Positions 9,455-19,794 of a DNA stretch of 64,000 nt are shown one piece after another. This DNA is from Otatea glauca. Taxonomy: Eukaryota > Streptophyta > Magnoliopsida > Poales > Poaceae. How positions within the stretch are numbered: the stretch's first letter is position 1; each line of letters starts with the position of its first letter. Made by a program: the position numbers and the translations under genes. The notes beneath the pieces are model-generated. The model did no database searches and was not told where the DNA came from. It worked only from the letters and a program-made list of their open reading frames with translations. The DNA lies in assembly GCA_036346275.1 (NCBI GenBank), contig CM070719.1, forward strand, positions 31,390,093 through 31,454,092, in the 5' to 3' direction.

Positions 9455-12400
9455 GGTCCTTCATTTTCTTACGGCACGTGACCTCTGTGTTTGGGAGATG
9501 AAGGTGATCTCCATTATGGACACCATTGACTTGTCGACTCTGACTCTTGACGGGTTTTATTCTCGACTCAAGATTCATTAGATTGACGTCGTCTCTCGCA
9601 TGATAAAATCACTATCGATGGCCTTGATCACCGATCCCACTACTTCTAAGATTTTCTTTGGTGTTTCCCTCTTGGCTCTCTGTGAGATTAGTGATGAACA
9701 TCTAGAGAGCTTTTCAAAAAATGAGCTTACCCTCCTAGCCAGAAAATTCTCCTATGCATACAAGAGGGTGAGAGAGAGGAAGAGAGTTGGTTTTATCACC
9801 TGCTTCGAGTGTGGTGGCCCCAACCACATTCGGGCAACTGTCCCAAGCTGGAGAATGGCAAGAACGACTACGGCTGGTGTGAGCAAGAACGACCGCACCG
9901 ATAAGAACCGCAATAAGAAGGCTCCAGCTCGGGATCCCACACGTGAGAAGAAGAACCACAATTTCTCTAAGAACAAGAAGCTCTTCCACCGCGTCCTCAC
10001 CGCGCTTGATGACATCCCTTCCTGACGATGAGACTTGGAGCGATGATGAAGAGGATGATCCGTAAGAGAAGACCAAGGGCGGTGACGACTTCACCGGTAT
10101 GTGCTTCATGGGGGATGAGAATAGCATCAACGACGACGACCTCTACAGTGAGTCTGATAAGGACCTACCTATGACAAGCTCGATGATGCTTTATGTAAGT
10201 TAGGGAAATTTCATGCTAGAGCTAGGGCTAGGTGTTCGGATTTAGGGGAGGTATGTGGTTTATCACGAGAGCTTGCTGCACTTAGATCTAGACCCTCCCA
10301 TGATGCTGATGACTGTTCTTTGTGCGATGCCTTACTTGTGGAGTTGGAGAACCTAAGAACCTTGCATGATAGTGTGTTTTTTTAAGGTTGAGGTTTTTAG
10401 AGTGAAGAAAGCTAGCTTGAGTACTACTGATGTTATTTCTGGTGATGCTAGTCTTCTCATGCTCCTATATGTGTTTCTTGTGATAATTGCCCTAAGTTGC
10501 TAACTAAAATTGATGCCATGACTGTTCACCTTATGAAGATTTTTGTTAGAAATGAAGATCTTGAACAATTTGTTTCTAAGGACCTAGTTAGCTCATGTGA
10601 GAGCTGTAGGCAACTAGAACTTGACAATAAAGCTTTGAATCTTATGTGTGTTGAAGTTGCTTGAGCAGATGTGCTGAGATTAAGGGGGACATGGGTAGAA
10701 TCCATGATGAGCTTAGGAAGAAGCTAGAGGCACAGAACGCAAGGATTAAGAATACCGAATGTGTTTCTTATGAGGCCCTCAAGATTGAGGTGGTCGTGCA
10801 TAGGGAGAGATATGCACGTTCTGTTTGTTCTTCCTCTTCTGGCTCTTAATCATCTTCTTCCCCCTGTTCTTCATGTGCCTCTTTCTTCCAGGAGTGTGAG
10901 TATCTCATGAGTACTATTGAGAAGTTCGTTGGAGGTATGAAGAAGCTCAATCTCTTCATAGACCTATCCTAGATTAGTATATTCAATCATGTTCTAGGAT
11001 TTGACTACTTGGAGCATGTTCGGGCACATCCTCCCACCATTGTGTGTGCCTCCAAGAGTGGTGAGATTGTGATTGATCCTAGGTCTTGCAACATAGTGTT
11101 TCAGTCAGCTGGCACTGTCTATGGGATCTCTGATGAGAAGGTTGCCCCTCATATAGCTTCTGACTCTCATAAGGTGAAGTACTCTTGTACCTTTTGTCAA
11201 AGGATGGATATTTAGTTGATTTCTACTTCACGTGTGCCAAGATAGCACGGCATGGCGTGTTAGTGCTCTTAGGGGTATTCAGAGTCATCCCTAGACTCGG
11301 AGTGTTCCTAAGGTACCCACAGCTTCTAGATAAGTTAGAGAGTTTCCTGCATTTTGACAGCGTCCAAGACTTGGTTTTCAGACAGTTCTTTCTGGTTTTA
11401 GTCTTGGAGCTATTCGTGGTCAGGGTACCCACTGTCCTCTTGATATTCCTCGTTCTTCTCATCGAGGTGGATATCAACAGCATGAGGTTTTTACCGGTAG
11501 GAGATTTGTGCTGCGTTACTGGGATGGCCTAGCCTTTGCATGTCGGTGGCCCAACCCAGCTCCATCTCCCAGGCCTCCTACAGGTGTTGTTCCTGATTTT
11601 TTAAGAGTTGAGCATCGAAGAGACGTTATAGTTCAGTCTTTTGCTTCCTTGACTGATACTTCTTCTCATCATGTGGCTCAATATTGAGTTCCTAGGTCTG
11701 CATTTATTTGCCCCAGTACTGAGTCATTAACCTCTTGCTTTCACCGATTCAGGTTCTTAGGGCTAGGAAGGGAGAGGTTTGGATTGTATACTCCAGTTGT
11801 TCTCTCCACATGATCAGAAATTCTCGTTGGTTCTCTTCCCTAGTTTGTGCTCCCCGTGATGAGCTAATCACCTTTGGGATGCTTCGTCAAGTAGAGTCAT
11901 CGCTACAGGTACCATTCATATTAATAAAAATTTCTTTCTTAAGGACGTTGCCTTAGTATGTAAACATGATACAATTTGCTTTCAGCCTTTCGGCTTACCG
12001 ATGACGATTTCAAGGTGAGCTTCAAGCATAATGCATGTATAATTCTTGATTCTTCTAGAGTGTTAGTTGGAGGGATTTCTAGGCATAGGAGAGTTTTTTG
12101 TGCTGACTGTACTATTTCTTCTAGTGATTCTCTCCATTGCCTAGTTACTTCAGAGTCTTGTGATCTCTCCTTTTGGCATAGTAGACTCGGTCACATTGGC
12201 TTTGATCATTTGACCCGAGTTAGTAGCCATTATCTTATTTGTGGTTTGCCCAAACTCAAAATGGTCAAATTCTTAGTTTGTTCTCTTTGTCGACATGGTA
12301 AGATGGTTGCTTCTTCTCATCCTCTAGTCACCATGGTGATGACTGATGCACCAGGACAACTCTTACATATGGACACTGTTGGTCCAACTAGACTGCAGTC

Positions 12401-13845
12401 AGCTGGTGGGAAGTGGTACATTATTATCATTGTTGATGATTTTTAGAGGTATTCTTGGGTGCTCTTCATGTCCTCGAATGATGAGTCTTTTACTCACTTC
12501 AGGGGTTTGGTTCGTAGGTTGTCTATTGAGCTCTCAGGTGTCTTACAAGCTATACATAGTGATAATGGCACCGAATTCAAGAACTCCTACTTTGAGAGCT
12601 TCTATGAGGAGTCAGGTATTGAGCATCAGTTCTCTCTATACGTCCATCAACAGAGTAGCGTAGTGGAAAGGAAGAATAGGACCTTGGTCGAGATGACCAG
12701 AACGATGCTAGATGAGTGCAATACTACTAGGAAGTTTTGGGTTGAGGCTATAGCTACTACTTGTTATGTGTCCAATCAAGTTTTCTTGAGAGCACACTTG
12801 CACCACACTTCATATGAGTTAAGGTATGGGTGTAAGCCAAATGTTGCTCATTTTCGTGCTTTTGGATGCAAGTGTTTTATTTCGAAGTTTAGGAACTTAG
12901 ATAAGTTCGAGTCTCATTTTTCTGATGGTATCTTTCTAGGTTACTCAACTTCTTCTTGTAGCTATAGGGTCTAAAAGTTGTGAGGGGAATAAGATTATAG
13001 AGACATGTGATGTAATCTTTGATGAGGCTAGTCTAGGATCTAGACCAGATATAATAGGTTCTTCTTCCCTCTCCGAGACCATCTTTGTAAAGGATGAGAA
13101 TGATGGAGATGACGGTGTTCCACCTGATCTAGTCCCCTCTAGACCTAAGGTGCCTCCTGTTTCTATCTCTACACCTCAGGGAGACCAGCCTTTACCTTCA
13201 AACTCTCTTGTAGCTAGTGGCTCTGCTCCTGCCTCTTTTGTTCTTGAGGTAGATACCACTTCTGCTTCTAGACCTCCCCGCCACATTCAGCGGTGTTATC
13301 CACCTGATCAGATGATCGGTGATCTGTTTGAGCGTGTCACACGCTCAAAGTCAGGCTTTATCTATCTTTTATGTCCATTCTGCCTTCGTTGCTTCTTTTC
13401 AGCCAAGGATGTTTCTCATGTATTATCTGATGAGTCTTTGATCAATACAATGTATGAGGAACTAGAGAACTTTGAGAGAAACAAGGTCTGGTAGCTTGTT
13501 GCGCCCTCATCTTATCATAATATCATTGGGACCAAGTGGGTGTTCAAGGAAAAGTATAGTGAGGATGGGATGATCATTAGAAACAAGGCTAGGCTAGTCA
13601 TTCAAGGCTTTACTCAGGTCAAGGGTCTTGACTTTTAGGAGACCTTTGCACACGTAGCTAGACTAGATGCCATAAAGATCCTGCTTGTATTTTCGGCATC
13701 CAATGGTTTCAAGCTGTATCAGATGGATATCAAGAGTGCTTTTCTCAATGGGTATATTGGTTTATGTGAGGCGGCCTCCAGGATTCGGGAACCTCCGAGC
13801 GTTTAAACCATGTATATAAGATTTCTAAGAATGTTTTGAAATAAT
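9455..13845 (+). pseudogene. Plus-strand copia gag-pol fragment, heavily mutated
   Basis: This is a relative of the minus-strand copia, by eye about 80-85% identical where compared. It starts abruptly inside gag (HFLTARDLCVWEMKV) and ends in RT (QMDIKSAFLNGYI, then a frameshifted RPPGF and NHVYKISKNVLK, ending near 13845). In order it holds: gag with CFECGGPNHI (~9805), a decayed coiled-coil region with stops (10140-10850), a second finger CTFCQ (~11190), a protease remnant VWIVYSSCSLHM (~11780) lacking the catalytic Asp, LSFWHSRLGHIGFDHL (~12165), the integrase core (HSDNGTEFK ~12560; VVERKNRTLVEM ~12660), linker, and RT start (GTKWVFKEKYSEDG ~13530). The first half of gag, RNase H and both LTRs are absent. 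Confidence 0.85.
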
Positions 13846-13961
13846 ACATTTTTTTATTCAAATTGCAAAAATATACCTCATCTCAAAAAATTGCAAAAAT
13901 ATACCTCTGTCGCCATATGGTTGGGCGAAGAGCTGAGTCAGCGCTGATGTGGCGACTCAGT

Positions 13962-14106
13962 CGCCCCACCATCGGACGACTGGAATAAATCGCCTCACCA
14001 TCAAGCGACTGGAATCAATCTCCCCACCATCGAGTTACTGCAATCAGTGGCCCCACCATCAGGCGACTACAATAAATCGCCCCACCATTGGGCGACTGAA
14101 AGACTA
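13962..14106 (+). repeat. Five tandem 29-bp units
   Basis: Units start at 13962, 13991, 14020, 14049 and 14078. Each reads approximately CGCCCCACCATCGGGCGACTG plus GAATAAAT, with 2-7 differences between units. The words CGCCC and GGGCG within a unit are complementary, so each unit can fold on itself. The preceding bases (TGGGCGAAG, GGCGACTCAGT) look like a degenerate lead-in. Confidence 0.9.
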
Positions 14107-14773
14107 TACCGAATAATCATGAAAAAAAATTTGGTAGGAAATTTAATTTATGAGGAAGTATTTTGCACTGATTTTATTCAAAAATGCGCTGTAACCTGTG
14201 AGCATTAATTATTAATAGTCAGTGTTATTTTGACGGTTGCAACAATTTTATAGTTCAAACTACGGTTCAATAAATTCAGAAAAATTCATATTTGTCGGTC
14301 ATAATTCATGCAGTATTTTACAAAATTATTTGTCATTTAATTATTTTGACAAAAAAATTAAATTTCGTTGTTCCTTATTCTCTTTCGGTGTGCGATAAAT
14401 TTCCAAATTTGACGATAAATCATAGTAAAATACAACATAGGTGCATGCCTTAGGTAATTCATAAAACTGAGATAGAACATATGTACATATATATATGCCT
14501 TAGAGAATTCATAAAACTGGGATACAACATATTCCAAAGGTACATGCCTCTGGTGAAGGACTAAGTCACAAAACCATATATTTTATGGCCATGGTTGTCG
14601 GAATAGGGCATGGTCAAATGGACGATAGTTATCTATTGATTACTGACAGGGTACTACGTTTGGATACCTAATAGGGCTCAATGTAATATCATTGTTCTCA
14701 TTGTCAGGATTCGGAGGACTCCGAGGATGCAAGGTTTGTGGCCTAGGTGGCATGAAGTCATCGTCATCATTAT

Positions 14774-15085
14774 CTATACGGTTAGGAGGTACCCCTCCTT
14801 CAGTGCTGGTTGAACGTCCTCTTGCATTGTTGCTTGAACGGCGTGTTGTAGTAGTGCTTGCACGGCCTGTTGTGGTAGTGCTTGAATGTCGAGGTCTAGG
14901 CGATATGAAATCATCATCATCGTCATCACCATAGTTAGGAGCAAGCCCCCTTCGGTGGTTGTTGAATGTCCTCTTGAACTTGCTGCTGCATCAGTTCTGG
15001 GTGGACCTCTACCCCTCCAGTTAAATCCTCTTCTGCGTCTTTTACGCGAACCAGGCATCACACCCCCGCCGAAGAGCATATACAT
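14774..15085 (-). pseudogene. Low-complexity basic coding-like remnant, transposon-associated
   Basis: A 103-residue minus-strand frame has a basic patch (PGSRKRRRRGFNWRGRGPP) followed by Ser/Thr/Met-rich and Gln-Ala repeats. The composition resembles C-terminal tails of plant-mobile-domain or MULE-type transposon proteins in grasses, but I recognise no catalytic motif. The plus-strand DNA contains near-repeats of GTTGTAGTAGTGCTTGCACGG, which explain the repetitive residues. It may not be a gene at all. Confidence 0.25.
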
Positions 15086-15360
15086 TGCCGTGAATTCTGT
15101 GATATCCTTATTCAGGAAATCTTTATCCTCTGGGAATGACTAACACACAAGACGAGCGTACGAATTAGTAAACTTATGGATATTGCTGAAAAGATTAGTA
15201 GGGTGAAAAAATAGGAAATAACTATGGCGATGACATCACAATCAACCATGTATTGCTTCCAATCAGAGTATGTGGTGTTTTTTGGGGCGGCGGCTGTTTT
15301 TTGCCTCTAGAACAATAAAAGAAGAGAGTTCAGCCCGAGGATATAGATAACCTAGCGAGG

Positions 15361-15724
15361 CACATCACAATCGGTTCTAAGATAAGAACTAATTAAGATG
15401 TATGATGCACATCACAATCGGTTCTCATGTTAGAACCGATTTTGATGTGCATGTGCACATCACAATCAGTTCTTGCCATGCACATCACAATTTGTTCTTT
15501 CATGGGAACTGATTGTGTGATGTGCTTGTGCATATCACAATCGGTTCTGATATTGGAACCGATTGTGATGTGCCCAATTCTACATCACAATCGGTTCTAG
15601 CTTGAGAACCGATTATGATTATTATTAATACTCTCTCCAAAATCATCTATCACAATCGATTTTTCCTAAAAAATTAGGAATCGAACTAGATGAAGCGAAA
15701 GTGCTGTACCATTCTGTACTAGTG
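15361..15724 (+). mobile_element. CACTA (En/Spm) transposon terminus with subterminal repeats
   Basis: The stretch ends TTCTGTACTAGTG at 15724, the reverse complement of a CACTAGTACAGAA terminus. Inside are at least ten copies, in both orientations, of CATCACAATCGGTTCT: forward at 15363, 15410, 15458, 15483, ~15532 and 15583; inverted at 15432, ~15506, 15555 and 15606. Such subterminal arrays bind CACTA transposase in known elements. The three bases after the end are TAC. The opposite terminus is not in the window, so the element is truncated or its left end was lost. Confidence 0.75.
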
Positions 15725-15804
15725 TACACACAAGAACTAGTCGATTTAGATCTAAATTAAGTAGCAAAAAGCATTCATCCATGTTATAATCTTGGCCAGG
15801 CAGG

Positions 15805-17984
15805 TGGGCTTTAACAACTTAAAATTTGAATATTTTTGTTTGAAATATTTAAATCTGAATTTCTGAGATTTTTCCTAAATGTTTTGGAATTTATAAATGC
15901 TTTTCCTATTTTCAGATTTATAAAATGATTTACTGTAGAAAAATTAAATCCCCGTTATTGTTAAAATAATTTTATTAAGTCCCAAATATCTCAAAGTATT
16001 TTTTAGAATGTTTCTAGAATTTCTAAACTTTATGTCTTATTTTTCCAAAAGTCTTTTATTTTCAGCCACTAAGTAAGTTAAAAAAAATGAGATGGGACCA
16101 GCATGTCAGCACAGTCGCTTCATCATCAACCTCCAGACTTCCAGAGAAGGATGCTTCTCTCCTTCGTTCAATAACAACATTTGAAGCTTAAAAAAGAAAG
16201 CCTTTCCTTCCCGATTTCTTTTCCAAATTTGTGTCAATAAAATCTCTGTCGCACTCTTCACCTTCCAAACTCATTCCCCAACCGCATCCCCCTCAAATCC
16301 GCCCCAAATTTGCTCCACTTTCCATTTTGGACGCCATAAAATCTACCACCAAATAGCGCCCCTCGGCCCTCCTCTCACACTATAAAAGGAAGCACAGGGG
16401 TTCTCATTCCTCAAGTGTTCCGTTTTGCCAACTCTCGGGAGCTCCCTCTCCCTCGTTTCATCGGAGATAGCAACGCACCAACGTCCAACCGCTGCGCCCC
16501 ATCGAACTCATCGTTGCCTCGCTGCTTCGTTCACCTCTTCAATCGAGTCACAAGATGCGCATGGACACGAGAAGAATTTCTCGTCAACCAATTTGGGCCA
16601 TGGAGTGCTCAATCGTCGGGATTTTGCTGGACTTCGTCACCGGCCGCTGCTCCCTTCCTTTCTGCCATGCGCCGCTGTTGTGCTCCCTCCGCCACCACCG
16701 GCTGCTCCTTTGAGCCCACCACGAGCCACCTTGCTGGTGCTCTCCTCCGTAGGCCGGAGCACCTTCTCCTTTCCCCTGGCCCCATGCCCATGCTCCTTGT
16801 GCTTTGCTTTTGCCGTGCTTTCTCTTCTTTGTTGCCTACTCAAAGCTACATTATGGCGAATCTATAATACCTAGATATAGTGCCATTTTTCTTTTTCTTT
16901 AATTTTAATCTTTTGAGAGCTTGTTCTCCATTGTTTGAACTCCGAATTCAGTGATTGTTGTGACCTCATTGGAATTGATCATGACGTACCTTTGTCACCC
17001 TAGCTAGTATTAACTATATTATTTGATGATAGTTAGTAGAGTAGCATAAAAGGGTACAATTGCTTAGTCTAGTGTAAAGGTTTCGGTATTGTGCCATTAT
17101 GGGAATCATTTCAAACATTGTTTAAACTATTTGTGAAGTTGCAGCAAGAGGTATTGATGCTATTATTTAAATGAAATAATGTGGAAAAATGGTTTAGACC
17201 GTCGTGGATGGATGCAGATGGATGTTTGGCGGGTGCAAGAAGCATGAGAACTTGTAAAGTGAATGTTCTACCCTAGTCAATTAAGGACCGAAGTGTCTGT
17301 TACCATGGACCGAGCACTACGGTACAACCACAAGTCTATATGGGTACGACCTGGCTAATTAATTTGTGTTTTGTTATTAGCTTCGCCAATTGGTGGAATA
17401 TGTGTCAGATGGAGATAGGCGCAAGAGGGGCTTCCGACTAGGCAGATTGAACCCTTCGGCGGTGAAACCTTAGCGGACGAAGTTAATAGCGGGGTTGTAC
17501 ATTGTAAAGGCCTTATCATGAACTCTTTGCGGCATACCAAAGGAAGTGTGCTAACATTGATTGCACAAAGTGTTGATCATGTCTTGTAGGTAAAGTTGTA
17601 AACACTTTGTAGAGTTAAAACTACTTAAGTAGCCGTGCCCACGGTCAAGGGCGGGCGAGGTAGCTTTCACATTATAGATTTTATGATTTTGTTTTAAATA
17701 AAAATAGTGGTTTGGGAGTCCATGAGTAGATTGAACTTTCGGGTTATGGTTTGACAGATGGAGCCAGTCAGGTAGATGGAACCTGTTATAGTTGTTATAT
17801 CAAATTCAATTATTACAACTACATTTGGTCAAATCTTGCTTTGTGAATTTACTAGATGTATCTAAAGTTGAAATATTTCTTTATTCTAAATGAGCAATAC
17901 TAAGTCTTCAATTGTTTATCATTGCATATAGTTATCATGCATTATGATTCCAAGACTTGCAGAGTACATTTTGTACTCACCCTT
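15805..17984 (+). mobile_element. Decayed plus-strand gypsy (Tekay-type) LTR fragment
   Basis: Landmarks shared with the complete Tekay LTRs further right appear in the same order: an AT-rich start with ATCTCAAAGTATTTT (~15988), a TATA box at 16381, GCGCAAGAGGGGCTTCC (~17420), GAAACCTTAGCGG (~17463), the CCGTGCCCACGG palindrome at 17633 and GTACTCACCC (~17974). Homology stops at 17984, where a minus-strand LTR begins, so the last ~300 bases of the LTR and everything behind are missing. Overlapping open frames at 16415-16874 lie just after the TATA box in U5-like DNA and have no recognisable product. Confidence 0.65.
16381..16389 (+). promoter_or_regulatory. TATA box of the decayed gypsy LTR
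   Basis: TATAAAAGG is preceded by a C-rich stretch and followed by about 1.6 kb of LTR. Its position relative to the LTR start (~580 bases) is close to that of the TATA box in the complete Tekay LTR at 29943. Confidence 0.55.
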
Positions 17985-19520
17985 TGTCAGGACCCGAATA
18001 TGCAAATCCGGACCCTCTGTGTATTCTGCACTAGTCCAGGATTATGCTAGTGCACATAGTCTCAACATAGATGAATATCACAATCATACACAATGAAAAC
18101 ATAAACAAGACTTCACCTATTTAAATATAACCTGTTGTATGACCTTAAGGTCCACCTTACATGAATACACCACACAGGGCTAAAACTAATAAATAAATAA
18201 AACTGCAGTGGAGATAAATTATTCGTAGCAACCCTTCAATTTACCACATGCAACTGACAAGGTTTGCACCCTAGTTGATCATCTCCTCCTAGAAATCCTC
18301 CTCGTAAGTACGTGTAGACTCCTATCCAACTGGTGATTTTGTTGTTGCAAGGGGTTAGTACATAAAGTACGCAACAAGTTGTGCACATAATGCAAGTCTA
18401 TTATACTATATGTATGGTTTATTCCAAATGATTGGCTAAATTGGTTATTTTGCAATAAAGCAACATTTATAAAAGAATATCGTAATTAGATTGAAATGAC
18501 AATAATAAATTTCTCAGTTATTTCCCAAGTATTCCAGACTCACAACCTTAAATCAATTTCCACACTTCCATAGGCATACTGCCTCCATTCCCAAGTTCAT
18601 TTTATTAAAATCTAACCCTCTACTGTAATCCTCGAGCATTCCTCACTACCTCGAACATGGCTATTATGTTTGTAATATGCCCTAGAGGCAATCATAGAGA
18701 TGATTATATTTCCATAAATGTTCATAAACTATGAGATTGTTCTTTGAATAACATCATGGATATTGATTAACAAGTACGTGACTTGGTTGTGAAACTCTGT
18801 GTTCTTCTTTATGATGTTCATTCTAAAAGGGGTCCCTAGTCGATAATCATATGAGGACACATATGAGTAGACTAGCATATGTATTGGTCGATGACCATAT
18901 TTCACGGGTCATAGATATGGAGATATCAAACTAGTAATATGGACACATGTTAGAGAACATGGTGTTGGACATCGACCCACTATGAGACACTGCGAGAACA
19001 TTGTATTCTTTTATGTCATCAGTTGGTCTCATATACGATGTGTATGCTATATCCTTCGACTTGAGATTGTCGCATGTTCTCAAGATGCGTAATGGCTTAC
19101 TTAGGGGTCGTCAAATTTACTCCGTAACTGGGTAGTTATAAAGATGGCTTTCAGGTTTGTCATGAAACATGCTGCGAGGCGTGGTCGATCAAGATAGGAT
19201 TTGTCCCTCCATACAACGGAAGAGATATATCTAGGCATCTCACTTGGACGGATTCCAGAAACGCATGGTCATGCTACTCGATTAAAGAGTTACTTGAGTC
19301 ATCGAGTCAAAGAGTCAACTCGATGTATTCGTGAATCCAAGTCACGGCATCGAGAAAGAGTGGTCGAGCCATCCAAACAAGGATAACAATAACTCACCTT
19401 GGGTTTGACTAATATCGTGAGGCAAAAAGAAATGCATATAGGACATTGTTGAGGTTCATCCAATCTTTATATGTTCTTGGGAATCGACACGTCCTGCTAG
19501 GAGCCATTACCAGTTATTGA

Positions 19521-19665
19521 TCGAGTAAGAGTATTCAAGCTATGTCTGGTCGAGTAGGAGTACTCGAGCCATGACTAGTCGAATAAGGGTACTCGAGCTA
19601 TGTCTGGTGGAGTAGGAGTACTCGAGCCATGTCTAGTCGAGTAGGAATACTTGGGCCATATCCAA
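19521..19665 (+). repeat. Five tandem 29-bp units in the solo LTR
   Basis: Units start at 19521, 19550, 19579, 19608 and 19637, each about TCGAGTAGGAGTACTCGAGC plus CATGTCTGG. Each contains the near-palindrome CGAGTAGGAGTACTCG. The array lies in U3 about 120 bases upstream of the TATA box, where enhancer-like repeats are often found in LTRs; that role is only inferred. Confidence 0.9.
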
Positions 19666-19786
19666 GTGCACGTGAACCTATAGAGTCGCACACTTAAGGG
19701 GCTGTAACCAATTCGGATAGGGATCCGAGTTGTAATGCTTAGAGTTCCTAATAGGCTTCAAAGGTTGAAACCCATTATGGGATGTC

Positions 19787-19794
19787 TATATAAA
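19787..19794 (+). promoter_or_regulatory. TATA box of the solo LTR
   Basis: TATATAAAGGGAGG lies downstream of the 29-bp array. About 400 bases of R-U5 follow to the LTR end. The solo LTR could still act as a promoter reading rightward into the surrounding LTR. Confidence 0.65.

Larger units (their letters stand above)
13846..15360. other. Unassigned transposon-like DNA left of a CACTA end
   Basis: I see no confident gene here. The stretch holds five 29-bp tandem units (13962-14106), AT-rich DNA, and an imperfect direct repeat (GCCTTAGGTAATTCATAAAAC near 14449 and GCCTTAGAGAATTCATAAAAC near 14499). It also has a minus-strand low-complexity coding-like stretch (14774-15085). It may be the interior of the CACTA element that ends at 15724, or a separate MULE/PMD-type transposon fragment. 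No left CACTA terminus was found at the 13845 junction. Confidence 0.4.

Noticed and set aside
16415..16874. Two overlapping ~150-codon frames as a possible host gene
   Set aside because: They lie directly downstream of an LTR TATA box in U5-like DNA, overlap in different frames and resemble no protein family I know.
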